Source: Banduia mediterranea
GTDB lineage: Bacteria > Pseudomonadota > Gammaproteobacteria > Nevskiales > Nevskiaceae
Assembly (NCBI RefSeq): GCF_031846245.1
Contig: NZ_JAVRIC010000015.1
Location: 29,346 to 93,345, forward strand
DNA: 64,000 bases
Direction: 5' to 3'
This document shows positions 33,967-43,967 of this stretch, in pieces. The notes under the pieces are model-generated. The model made no database searches and was not told the origin of the DNA. It worked only from the letters and a program-made list of their open reading frames with translations. A program made the position numbers and the translations under genes. The first letter of the stretch is position 1. Each line of letters begins with the position of its first letter.

Positions 33967-35424
33967 TCAGATCACGTACAGATCCACGTACTCGTGAACC
34001 GGCATAGCCTCCAGCGAGGCCTGATCCAGGGATACGTTGAAGATCGCCTTCTGCTGTTTGTCCGGGAACATGCGCGCCAGATTGGTCCGGAACTTCGCCT
34101 CCAGCAGCGGGATGCCTTCTTCGCGACGGCGCTTGTGGCCCACCGGATATTCCACAAGCACCTCGTCCAGACGGCTGCCGTCGCGAAATTCCACTGTCAG
34201 CGCATTGGCGATGCTGCGCTTGTCGGGATCGTGATAGTCGCGTGTGAACTGCGGATCTTCCACGCATTGCATCGTGTCGCGCAGGGCGTCGATGCGCGGG
34301 TCGGCGGCCACCCCGTTCTCGTAGTCGGCTGAGGTCAGGCGCCCGAACAGTATCGCCACCGCCACCATGTATTGAATGCAATGATCGCGGTCAGCCGGAT
34401 TGTCGAGTGGCCCGGTCTTGTCGATGATGCGCAGGCAGGCCTGCTGCGTGCGAATCGTGATTTTCGCGATGTCGTCCGCCGTGCGGCCCTGTTGCTTGAG
34501 CAGGCCGTGGACCCGGATCGCCGCCTCGGCGCCGGTCTGGCCGTGAAACTCGGCCGGGAAACTGATCTTGAACAGGATGTTCTCCATCACGTAGCTGCCG
34601 TAGGGCCGCTGGAACGCGAACGGTTTGCCGCCGAAGCTCACGTCGTAGAAGCCCCAGATTTTCGCGCTGAGCGCGCCGGGGTAGCCCATCTCGCCGGTCT
34701 TTGCCATCAGCGCCAGCCGTACGCCGCGGCTGCTGGCATCGCCGGCCGCCCAGCTCTTGCGGCTGCCGGTGTTGGGGGCGTGGCGGTAGGTGCGCAGGGA
34801 TTGTCCGTCCACCCAGGCCAGCGACACGGCGGCCAGTTGTTCATTTCGGCTCAGTCCCAGCATGTCCGCCACCACCGCGGTCGTTGCCACCTTGACCAGC
34901 AGCACGTGATCGAGCCCCACCTGGTTGAAGCTGTTCTCAAGTGCGATACAGCCCTGGATTTCGTGCGCCTTGATCATGCCGGTGAGCACGTCGCGCATCA
35001 CCAGCGGCGGCTTGCCAGCAGTGACGGCGCTGCGGCTGAGCCAGTCCGCCGTCGCCAGAATGCCGCCAAGATTGTCGGACGGGTGTCCCCATTCGGCAGC
35101 CAGCCAGGTGTCGTTGAAATCCAGCCAGCGGATCAGCGCGCCGATATTGAAGGCGGCCTGCACCGGGTCGAGTTGGAAGCGCGTGCCGGGTACGCGCGCA
35201 CCGTTGGGCACCACCGTGCCGTCCACGATCGGACCCAGCAATTTCTTCGCAGCCGGATACTCCAGTGCCTCAAGCCCACAACCGAGCGTGTCGATCAGAC
35301 AGTTGCGGGCTGTGTCGTATGCCAGTTCGGAGCGGATTTCGTAGTCGCGGACGTAGTCGACGATGTCGACGAGAACCTGATCCCAGTCGGGACGCTGGGC
35401 GGACCTGATTTCGAGAGTGGACAT
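33967..35424 (-). CDS. prpD: 2-Methylcitrate dehydratase (MmgE/PrpD family)
   Basis: 485 residues, the size of E. coli PrpD (483). ATG 35424 has AAGGAG 8 bp upstream. Family landmarks are [33 protein letters not shown], and [20 protein letters not shown]. It converts 2-methylcitrate to 2-methyl-cis-aconitate in propionate catabolism. PrpB, PrpC and the AcnD/PrpF pair are not in the window, so it is an isolated copy; activity as PrpD is inferred from the close match. Confidence 0.9.
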   Translation of the reverse strand: MSTLEIRSAQRPDWDQVLVDIVDYVRDYEIRSELAYDTARNCLIDTLGCGLEALEYPAAKKLLGPIVDGTVVPNGARVPGTRFQLDPVQAAFNIGALIRWLDFNDTWLAAEWGHPSDNLGGILATADWLSRSAVTAGKPPLVMRDVLTGMIKAHEIQGCIALENSFNQVGLDHVLLVKVATTAVVADMLGLSRNEQLAAVSLAWVDGQSLRTYRHAPNTGSRKSWAAGDASSRGVRLALMAKTGEMGYPGALSAKIWGFYDVSFGGKPFAFQRPYGSYVMENILFKISFPAEFHGQTGAEAAIRVHGLLKQQGRTADDIAKITIRTQQACLRIIDKTGPLDNPADRDHCIQYMVAVAILFGRLTSADYENGVAADPRIDALRDTMQCVEDPQFTRDYHDPDKRSIANALTVEFRDGSRLDEVLVEYPVGHKRRREEGIPLLEAKFRTNLARMFPDKQQKAIFNVSLDQASLEAMPVHEYVDLYVI

Positions 35425-35524
35425 GGCGTCGGCTCCTTGATCTGTCGGTGCCCGATCGAAACCGCACGGCGCACGCGTGTGAGTTCGCAACAGCCTAGCA
35501 GCCGTGGATGAGGCCTGACTGACG

Positions 35525-35912
35525 CTACGGCGACGTGAACGGCGGCTCGCGACGCATGGCTTGGCGCGCGCCGTAGCTCAGGCTGCGCCATGGCCATTCC
35601 ACACGACCGAAGCGGTAGCGGTTCAGCCACCAGTGGCTGACCGGCACCTGCATCGTGAACACCAATACGCTGATCAGGACCACGCCGACCAAGCCCGGAT
35701 TCGGGCCGATTCCCAGGCCGCGGTGGGCAGTGTGGCTCGTGCCTCATCGGTCAGGAATTCGAACAGGGACAGGCCGACCAGATTCACCATCAAAACGCCG
35801 AACAGCGCGAAACCCCCCGCAGTGAGTCCAGCCGCCCAAACCGCTGTTTAACCGTAGTGGGCGAGTCGCCGGGCGGCGCCTCAGTTCCCGGGGCGACGGT
35901 TCGGAGTTTCAT
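35525..35912 (-). pseudogene. DUF418 membrane protein, internally deleted and frameshifted
   Basis: From ATG 35912 the minus strand encodes a short leader and RFGRLDSLRG; after two extra bases in a G-run (C6 at 35813-35818 on the plus strand) it continues FALFGVLMVNLVGLSLFEFL, the start of DUF418. Only about 40 residues later it joins, in another frame, the family's C-terminus (VPVSHWWLNRYRFGRVEWPW then RSLSYG), ending at 35525. About 280 central residues are missing. The gene is dead. No functional neighbour is obvious. Confidence 0.75.
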
Positions 35913-35950
35913 CAGTAATCCAATGCGAAGGCGCGCGCGGTACGGGCATG

Positions 35951-35982
35951 AAAAAGCCCGGCGGGATCAGCCGGCCGGGCTT
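35951..35982 (-). terminator. Rho-independent terminator of icd
   Basis: AAGCCCGGC (35954-35962) pairs with GCCGGGCTT (35974-35982) with an 11-nt loop. On the minus strand the stem is followed by a run of T (AAAAA at 35951-35955 on the plus strand). It lies 31 bp after the isocitrate dehydrogenase stop. Confidence 0.85.
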
Positions 35983-36012
35983 CGGGTCTTGCTCAAGGCT
36001 TCAAGGGGGATC

Positions 36013-38250
<2,238 letters not shown>

Positions 38251-38827
38251 ATCGGTCTCGTCAGTGTGCAGGGCGGGGCTGGCTGAGTCGTGGACCGTGG
38301 CATGCCGTACGAGCGTATGCCCGCGGGTCTGCGTGTTCGGTCTCGCATCATGCGAGCACCGCAACAGCACAGTCCATACAGGAGGTGGTGCGACGGTGAG
38401 ATGCCACGGTGAATTGTTGCTCGCAAACGATGATGCCGCTTCAGCCCCGGCCGCCCAAACAAAATGGTGGGTGCGCCTGATGCCAATGATACTAAGACAG
38501 GCGCGGCTCGGGGTAATGTTTCATTGGGCCTATGTCTCATAGACCGTGGCGTGAGCGTTCGGACGCGTTTCGCCGAGCAATTTTCGCTGCGTCATTGATG
38601 AATCCACCGGCTCGCCGGCTGGCCGAAATTCGCGACGATCGTTGATGAAGCCAAAGTCCGCGCCGTGTTGCCGCCTTCGATTCCGGTCCGTTTCCATTCA
38701 GCTGGGGTTTTTCCTGAGAGTGTCATTGTCCGCCCAAATTTGTGGCCGCTTCGGCGGACGCACGATTGCGTGGTGCTCATTCCGGCGCTCGAACCCAAGC
38801 TCCCCACCCGATGACCCTCTCTTGCCC
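38251..38827. other. Divergent intergenic region before the lipoprotein gene
   Basis: About 577 bp between icd (leftward) and the 241-residue lipoprotein gene (rightward), expected to hold both promoters. Open frames here have no recognisable similarity. A 7-bp inverted repeat, GTCCGCC (38728-38734) and GGCGGAC (38753-38759), is the only structure noted. Confidence 0.5.
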
Positions 38828-39553
38828 ATGCCAAGGTTTGTGACGAGGTTTCGCTTGCGAACATGCGTCGCTCTCGCAGCCCTGCTGTGCGTGGGCTGTT
38901 CCGGTTACGTGGTTCCGGGTGGTCCTGCACCGCTGCAACAGCTCGTGCAGGGCAATGACGAAATTTCGATTCGGCCGGCGCCCCCGATACCGGCACGAAT
39001 CGCCGTGGTTCGGATACAGGCACCGGAGTACGAATCGGCGACGGCCGAAGGCGCGGGCGACGGCGAGTTCAGCGTGGTATCGCCCCAGGAATGGCCAGAC
39101 GCAACGCAGTTGCAGGCGATGGTCCAGTGGCCGGCGGTGTCCGAAGTGCTAACGCTGGACCTTGCCCAGCTTTCGGCCTCGGCGCAGTCCCTGAACGAAT
39201 TGCGCCTCGCCGCCGCGAAGTTGCGGGCCGATGTGTTGATGATCTACACCTTGGATACCTCGGTCCAACTGGCTGGTCGGCGCTACCGCGCTGCGGAAAA
39301 GCTGGGGCCGGTCGATGAGCCTGAGCCTGACGACGGCGTGATCTCCACGGCCTCGGCCGTGCTGACCGAAGTCCGCACCGGCTATTCCTACGGCGCGGTC
39401 GACGCGAACGCGAAGCTGAGTGGACTGGAGCGCACCGAGTGGACGCCCAGGAACCTCGATCAGAAGCGCCTGCTCGCAGAGCAGCAGGCGTTCACGGCAT
39501 TGCTGGACAAGTCCGCGCTGCTTTGGAAGCAGGTGGCGGAGAGCCCGCTTTGA
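38828..39553 (+). CDS. Hypothetical lipoprotein
   Basis: 241 residues from ATG 38828; an in-frame extension to 38642 has no signal sequence and is disfavoured. The N-terminus is basic, then hydrophobic (RTCVALAALLCVGCSGYVV), with a probable lipidated Cys24 in a slightly non-standard lipobox. The mature part contains LRLAAAKLRADVLMIYTLDT and a conserved-looking YSYGAVDANAKLSGLERTEW stretch, but no family is recognised. It is followed without a gap by the large secreted-protein gene (TTGA overlap), so the two products probably act together at the envelope. Confidence 0.72.
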   Translation: MPRFVTRFRLRTCVALAALLCVGCSGYVVPGGPAPLQQLVQGNDEISIRPAPPIPARIAVVRIQAPEYESATAEGAGDGEFSVVSPQEWPDATQLQAMVQWPAVSEVLTLDLAQLSASAQSLNELRLAAAKLRADVLMIYTLDTSVQLAGRRYRAAEKLGPVDEPEPDDGVISTASAVLTEVRTGYSYGAVDANAKLSGLERTEWTPRNLDQKRLLAEQQAFTALLDKSALLWKQVAESPL

Positions 39554-42147
39554 GGCCGCATCGATTCGGACTGCGCATTGGCTTGCCGAGCCGCTGCCTG
39601 CCGGCCATGGCAGGGGTGATCGCCTTGCTGATGCCGCTATTTGCACCGGCCGCCAGTCCGGCCCCCTTCGATCTGGCGGGTCCGACCCTGCACGTGCTGG
39701 TGACGCGCGGCAATACCTACCTGCCGGTCTCGCAGGTTCCCAGTCTGGCGGAAGGCGACAAGCTCTGGATCAAGCCGGAGTTTCCCAAGAGCCAGTCGGC
39801 TCGCTATCTGATGGTCGCGGTCTTTCTGCGCGGCTCCACCAATCCGCCGCCCGAAGACTGGTTTTTTCCGTGCAAGACCTGGACGAGCGAGTGCAAGAAT
39901 CGCGGGCTGACGGTCACCGTACCCGAAGGCGCACAGCAGGTACTGATCTTTCTCGCGCCCGAAACCAATGGCGACCTCAAATCGCTGATCAACGCGGTGC
40001 GCGGGCGTCCCGGAGCCTTCGTGCGCTCCACGCAGGAACTCAATCAGGTCGCGCTGGACCGCTCGCGGCTCGACGCCTATCTGGAAAACGTCAACAAGCT
40101 CAACTGGAGCAGCCCGAATCAGCTGTCAGAGGTCGCGCCGCTGTTGGCGCGCAGCCTGTCGGTCAAGGTGGACGCGCAGTGTCTGGAGAAGCGCGCTTCG
40201 CTGCAGGCGTCCTGCCTGACGGCCGGCAAGGACTCGCTGATTCTCGCGGATGGCCACAGCATGACCCTGTCGCGCTCGCTGACCGAGGGTGCCGCCGCGG
40301 ATCTGGTGCTGAAGGCGGCGGCGCTGCCCGAGGCCGGCGCGGGTGCCTACAGCCCCTATGTGTCGTCGGTGCTCGACATCGTGCGCATCTTCGATTCCTT
40401 CCGCACGGCGCAGTACGAATACATTCCGGCGCTGGTGACGCATCGCGGCGACCAGTTGGCGCTGACGCTCAACGCTGTGCCCTCGTTCTACGATCCAAAA
40501 TCGGTACTGGTCGTTGCCCTGCCGTTGGTCGAACCGGCGCAGCCGCCGCCATTGCGCGCGGTGAATCCGCAGAACATCTACTGCGCCAGTCGCAGCGAAC
40601 TGGTGCTGCCGGTGACGGGGGCGCCATTGGTGTATTCCACGGCTTATGCCCATGACGTGTCCTTGAATCTGCAGACCGCCGAAGGCCAGTCATTCCACCT
40701 GCGCGCCCAAGCGGACCCCGCGCGCGGCGGGTATGTCGTGAACACACGCGGCGTGCCCAACGGCGCCCTGGGCAGCAGCGTACAAGGGCGTCTGCGCGGC
40801 TTCTGGGGATTCGACACTTTCGAAGGACCAGTGTTCGAACTGCGCAACGCGCAGGCCAACGCCTGGGCGCTGGCCAAGGGCGACGAGAAAGCCCTGATCG
40901 TCGGCCGCGAGGATACCGTGCATCTGCAAAGTGCCGGCGTCAGCTGTGTGGATGAAATCATGCTGCGCGATCCCGATGGCAAGGAGCTGCGCACGCAGTG
41001 GAAAGCCGTGGGACCGAACGAAGTCGAAGTCACGCTGCCGTTGCAGAACGTAAATCCGGGCCCGCTGACCCTGCTGATCGGCCAGTCCGGAATGCGGGAT
41101 CGCCAGAGCCTGCCGCTGACCGTATTCTCCGCGCCGAGCAGCATCGACGAGTTCAAGCTGCACGCGGGCGATATCCACGGCGTGCTGGTCGGCACCCGCT
41201 TGGACGAAGTCGCGAGCCTTTCGATCGGCAATCTGGTGTTTTCGCCCGGTGAACTGAATACCGAGCAGGGCAGGGACCGCCTCACCGTGCATGCGCTCGA
41301 TGCCGTAGCGGCTACGGCCCTGGATGCCAACAAGCGCGTCACGGTGATGGTCACGCTGGAGGACGGGCGCACGATTACGCGCGCCGCGATCATCGGCGAT
41401 CAACGCCCCAGCGTCGAACTGCTGGCCCGGAGCGTACTGCCCTCGGAATCCACGCAGGCCCGCCATATCGAACTGTCCGGCCCCAAGGAGATTCCGCATG
41501 ACGCGCGGCTTTCGTTCTCCCTGCGCGCGATTTCGCCGAAGTCCTTCGCACGCGATCAGGTTTTCGAAGTCGCCACGCAGGACGAAACCTTCTCCACCAC
41601 GCTGAGCCTCGCCAATGGTGCCGTCCGGCTCGAGAATTCACGCGTTGCGCTGGTCACCTTCAATCCGGCGAAGGCCTTCGGCTTTTCCGCCTTCGGCCCG
41701 CTGAAGCTGCGCACCATCGCTGGCGGAACCCAGGGCGACTGGCAGCCCCTGGCCACGCTGGTGCGGCTGCCCGCCCTGCAGGCGCTGAGCTGTCCCTATG
41801 ACCAGAACCAAGCTTGCAGGCTCAGTGGCGCAGACCTGTTCCTGATCGAAGCGATAGCCGCCGATCCCCAGTTCAGACGCGCCGTCGCCGTGCCGGATGG
41901 CTTCCCCGGTGCCCAGATCGTGGTGCCGCAGCCGGAAGAAGACCGGCTCTATGTGCGCCTGCGCGACAACCCGTCCGTCACCAATGCGGTGACCCTGCCG
42001 GTCAACCGGACCGGCACGCCGCCGCCCGCGCCGCTGCCCGAGAAATCGCCCAACGCCAGCGGCGATGTGCAGCCGCCACCCGATGGCGACGGAAATGCGC
42101 AGGCCGACCCGTCGGCGGGTACCGCGCCGGCACCAGATCCGAACTGA
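39550..42147 (+). CDS. Large exported protein of unknown function
   Basis: 865 residues from TTG 39550, which overlaps the lipoprotein stop and has GGAG 8 bp upstream; ATG 39607 is an alternative. A signal peptide (MAGVIALLMPLFAPAASPAP) is clear. The rest lacks membrane segments and has beta-rich stretches (LHVLVTRGNTYLPVSQVPSL; FPCKTWTSECKNRGLTVTVP; DQLALTLNAVPSFYDPKSVL) and several paired cysteines. The C-terminus is a Pro/Ala/Asp-rich tail. No domain is recognised. Coupling with a lipoprotein suggests an outer-membrane-associated complex (inference). A terminator follows at 42157. Confidence 0.75.
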   Translation: MRPHRFGLRIGLPSRCLPAMAGVIALLMPLFAPAASPAPFDLAGPTLHVLVTRGNTYLPVSQVPSLAEGDKLWIKPEFPKSQSARYLMVAVFLRGSTNPPPEDWFFPCKTWTSECKNRGLTVTVPEGAQQVLIFLAPETNGDLKSLINAVRGRPGAFVRSTQELNQVALDRSRLDAYLENVNKLNWSSPNQLSEVAPLLARSLSVKVDAQCLEKRASLQASCLTAGKDSLILADGHSMTLSRSLTEGAAADLVLKAAALPEAGAGAYSPYVSSVLDIVRIFDSFRTAQYEYIPALVTHRGDQLALTLNAVPSFYDPKSVLVVALPLVEPAQPPPLRAVNPQNIYCASRSELVLPVTGAPLVYSTAYAHDVSLNLQTAEGQSFHLRAQADPARGGYVVNTRGVPNGALGSSVQGRLRGFWGFDTFEGPVFELRNAQANAWALAKGDEKALIVGREDTVHLQSAGVSCVDEIMLRDPDGKELRTQWKAVGPNEVEVTLPLQNVNPGPLTLLIGQSGMRDRQSLPLTVFSAPSSIDEFKLHAGDIHGVLVGTRLDEVASLSIGNLVFSPGELNTEQGRDRLTVHALDAVAATALDANKRVTVMVTLEDGRTITRAAIIGDQRPSVELLARSVLPSESTQARHIELSGPKEIPHDARLSFSLRAISPKSFARDQVFEVATQDETFSTTLSLANGAVRLENSRVALVTFNPAKAFGFSAFGPLKLRTIAGGTQGDWQPLATLVRLPALQALSCPYDQNQACRLSGADLFLIEAIAADPQFRRAVAVPDGFPGAQIVVPQPEEDRLYVRLRDNPSVTNAVTLPVNRTGTPPPAPLPEKSPNASGDVQPPPDGDGNAQADPSAGTAPAPDPN

Positions 42148-42156
42148 GCTATTCCG

Positions 42157-42184
42157 CGTCAGGACTTGTCTGGCCTGACGTTTC
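42157..42184 (+). terminator. Rho-independent terminator after the 865-residue gene
   Basis: CGTCAGG (42157-42163) pairs with CCTGACG (42174-42180) around a 10-nt loop and is followed by TTTCT. It lies 9 bp after the stop codon of the large exported protein, ending the two-gene operon. Confidence 0.75.
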
Positions 42185-42301
42185 TACAGGTCGGCAATCG
42201 CAGCTTTTGACGGCAGGTGTTCTGCTGATCGAAGATTTCCGCATCAATGCAGTAAGGCATATCTATGCGTAACGAGCGCATTCGGCACATTGTTAGGCGC
42301 T

Positions 42302-42322
42302 GTTAATAAATAAAGGTTACAA
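42302..42322 (+). repeat. Left terminal inverted repeat of the IS
   Basis: GTTAATAAATAAAGGTTACA plus one more A. It pairs with the right end at 43572-43592 with a single T/A difference. Confidence 0.85.
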
Positions 42323-42353
42323 TCAGGGGTCCGCTACGGTATGCTCTGCGCTC

Positions 42354-43565
42354 ATGGGCATGCCGTCGGAGACGTTGAGGCGAAAGTTTGGTGCGGCATG
42401 GCCGCATCTGGATGAGCGCACGCGGCGGATCATGGCAGCGAGCGAGGCGGTGAGCCTGGGCTACGGTGGCGTTTCGATCGTGTCGCGCGCCAGCGGCCTT
42501 TCGCGCAAGGCGATCCACAAGGGGATGCACGAGCTTGAAGAAGGCGAGCCGCTGGTCGGACGAGTCCGCCGACCCGGCGCTGGTCGCAAATCCATCACGC
42601 AGTCCGATCCGGAGCTGGTGCAGACGCTGGAGAGGCTGATCGACGAGCAGACGCGCGGCGACCCGGAATCGGCGCTGCGCTGGATCTGCAAGAGCACGCG
42701 CGCGATCGCCCGGGAACTGGCGGAGCAGGATCATCCGGCCAGCCACGTGAAGGTGGCGCAGATTCTCCATGACCTGGACTACAGCCTGCAGAGCAACCGC
42801 AAGACCGAAGAGGGGGCGGATCACCCGGACCGGGATGCGCAGTTCCGCCACCTCAATCTCACGGTCAAGCGCTACCTCCGGCAGCGCCTGCCGGTCATTT
42901 CGGTGGATACCAAGAAGAAGGAACTGATCGGCAACTACCGCAACGCTGGGCAGCAATGGCGTGCCAGTGGGGAGCCGCTCCACGTTCAAGGGCACGACTT
43001 TCCGGGGCCGGACGTTCCCCGCGCGTTTCCCTACGGCATCTACGACATCGGCCGCAACGCGGGCTTCGTGAACGTGGGGACCGACCATGACACCGGGGCC
43101 TTCGCCGTTGCCTCGATTCGCGGCTGGTGGCGAGCAGAGGGGCGGCGTCTGTATCCCGACGCCCAAAAGATCCTGATCACGGCCGACGGCGGCGGCAGCA
43201 ACGGGTGGAGGCTTCGGCTCTGGAAGCTGGAGTTGCAGAGATTCGCGGACCAGGCCGGCCTGACGGTAGCGGTCCGCCACTTTCCTCCCGGCACCCGCAA
43301 GTGGAACAAGATCGAGCACCGGCTGTTCTCGTTCATTTCCTCCAACTGGCGCGGCGAACCGCTGCGCGATTACGAGACCATCGTCAAGCTCATCGCCGGC
43401 ACGGCGACAGCGAAGGGACTGAAAGTCACGTGCCGGCTGGATCGGCGAAAATATCCCACCGGCCGCAACGTCAGCGATGAAGAGATGCAACGCGTTAACC
43501 TGGAACGCGACAAGTTTCATGGCGAGTGGAACTACGTCATCAAGCCGGGCGCCAAGGCTCGTTGA
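42354..43565 (+). CDS. ISAzo13-family transposase
   Basis: 403 residues, full length and uninterrupted. An N-terminal helix-turn-helix (YGGVSIVSRASGLSRKAIHK) is followed by a DDE-type RNase H core: VISVDTKKKELIGNYRN (first Asp), LITADGGGSNGWRLRLWKLE (second Asp), and FPPGTRKWNKIEHRLFSFIS with the third acidic residue. The C-terminal KFHGEWNYVIKPG is typical of the family. It lies between matching inverted repeats, so the element may still be mobile. Confidence 0.93.
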   Translation: MGMPSETLRRKFGAAWPHLDERTRRIMAASEAVSLGYGGVSIVSRASGLSRKAIHKGMHELEEGEPLVGRVRRPGAGRKSITQSDPELVQTLERLIDEQTRGDPESALRWICKSTRAIARELAEQDHPASHVKVAQILHDLDYSLQSNRKTEEGADHPDRDAQFRHLNLTVKRYLRQRLPVISVDTKKKELIGNYRNAGQQWRASGEPLHVQGHDFPGPDVPRAFPYGIYDIGRNAGFVNVGTDHDTGAFAVASIRGWWRAEGRRLYPDAQKILITADGGGSNGWRLRLWKLELQRFADQAGLTVAVRHFPPGTRKWNKIEHRLFSFISSNWRGEPLRDYETIVKLIAGTATAKGLKVTCRLDRRKYPTGRNVSDEEMQRVNLERDKFHGEWNYVIKPGAKAR

Positions 43566-43571
43566 TTCTAG

Positions 43572-43592
43572 TTGTTACCTTTATTTATTAAC
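43572..43592 (-). repeat. Right terminal inverted repeat of the IS
   Basis: The reverse complement of this segment matches the left end at 20 of 21 positions. It begins 6 bp after the transposase stop codon. Confidence 0.85.
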
Positions 43593-43606
43593 GAATCCTA
43601 AGGAGC

Positions 43607-43702
43607 CTCGAACAGGCTTATAAACCGGAAGTCGATGCCTGGGCCGTCTACGACAATGTCGGTGAAGAACCGACCCTGCTGCAATGGGGAGAAAACCCGT
43701 GA
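43607..43702 (+). pseudogene. C-terminal fragment of a zeta-toxin-like kinase
   Basis: The frame just right of the IS encodes LEQAYKPEVDAWAVYDNVGE then EPTLLQWGENP and ends at TGA 43700-43702. This matches the last residues of zeta-toxin/UDP-N-acetylglucosamine-kinase-like P-loop proteins, which end in a FxxYxPLADxWxLYDN-type motif. The N-terminal kinase domain is gone, removed with the IS insertion or a deletion. The following small gene overlaps its stop as in intact relatives. Confidence 0.65.
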
Positions 43703-43902
43703 ATAAACAAGACATTTCCACCGCGAAGGATCCCGATCTGCGCGCGTCCCTGCACGCCCTGCGGCGCGCAGCCGAACTCGCCCGAAGGACGGCGATCCAG
43801 ACCGGAACCAGCCTCGTTGTGATGCAAAACGGACGATTGATGCGCATTTCCGCTCAGGAGCTGAGCGCACGGGCCACCACCAAGGACGCCCCCGCGACAT
43901 GA
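43699..43902 (+). CDS. Small protein from a zeta-toxin/type I restriction operon
   Basis: 67 residues from GTG 43699, overlapping the zeta-like stop, with GGGGAG 6 bp upstream. The sequence (LRASLHALRRAAELARRTAI; TSLVVMQNGRLMRISAQEL) resembles the short protein commonly found behind zeta-toxin-like genes, perhaps its antitoxin (inference). It is intact, yet both its neighbours are truncated, so it is probably an orphan. Its own stop overlaps a 22-codon hsdM leader as ATGA. Confidence 0.7.
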   Translation: MNKQDISTAKDPDLRASLHALRRAAELARRTAIQTGTSLVVMQNGRLMRISAQELSARATTKDAPAT

Positions 43903-43967
43903 CCGAAGACGATCAGAAGCAACTCGGCAAAACCCTCTGGGAACTTCAGGGTGTCGGCGCCTCGTAG
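43899..43967 (+). pseudogene. N-terminal scrap of hsdM (type I restriction methyltransferase)
   Basis: ATG 43899 opens MTEDDQKQLGKTLWELQGVG and stops at TAG 43965-43967. The first 15 residues match the start of HsdM proteins (a TEx..KQLGKTLW motif that continues IADxLRGAMNADDFRDYML in intact ones). Similarity ends at about 43945, exactly where the tail of the M1 peptidase gene on the other strand begins. The remaining about 500 codons and hsdS/hsdR are deleted. Confidence 0.65.

Larger units (their letters stand above)
42302..43592 (+). mobile_element. ISAzo13-like insertion sequence
   Basis: A complete element of 1,291 bp. Its ends are 21-bp inverted repeats at 42302-42322 and 43572-43592 (20 of 21 positions match), AT-rich against the GC-rich surroundings. 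It contains one intact 403-residue transposase. No convincing target-site duplication is visible (left flank GGCGCT, right flank GAATCC), which may mean later deletion at one side. The right flank is the scar of a zeta-toxin/type I restriction locus. Confidence 0.85.

Noticed and set aside
38728..38759. Inverted repeat GTCCGCC/GGCGGAC as a terminator
   Set aside because: The loop is 18 nt, there is no T-run, and it lies in a divergent promoter region.
42263..42304. A short frame starting MRNERIRHIVRR just left of the insertion sequence
   Set aside because: Only 13 codons before a stop inside the IS end; too short to identify as a truncated gene.
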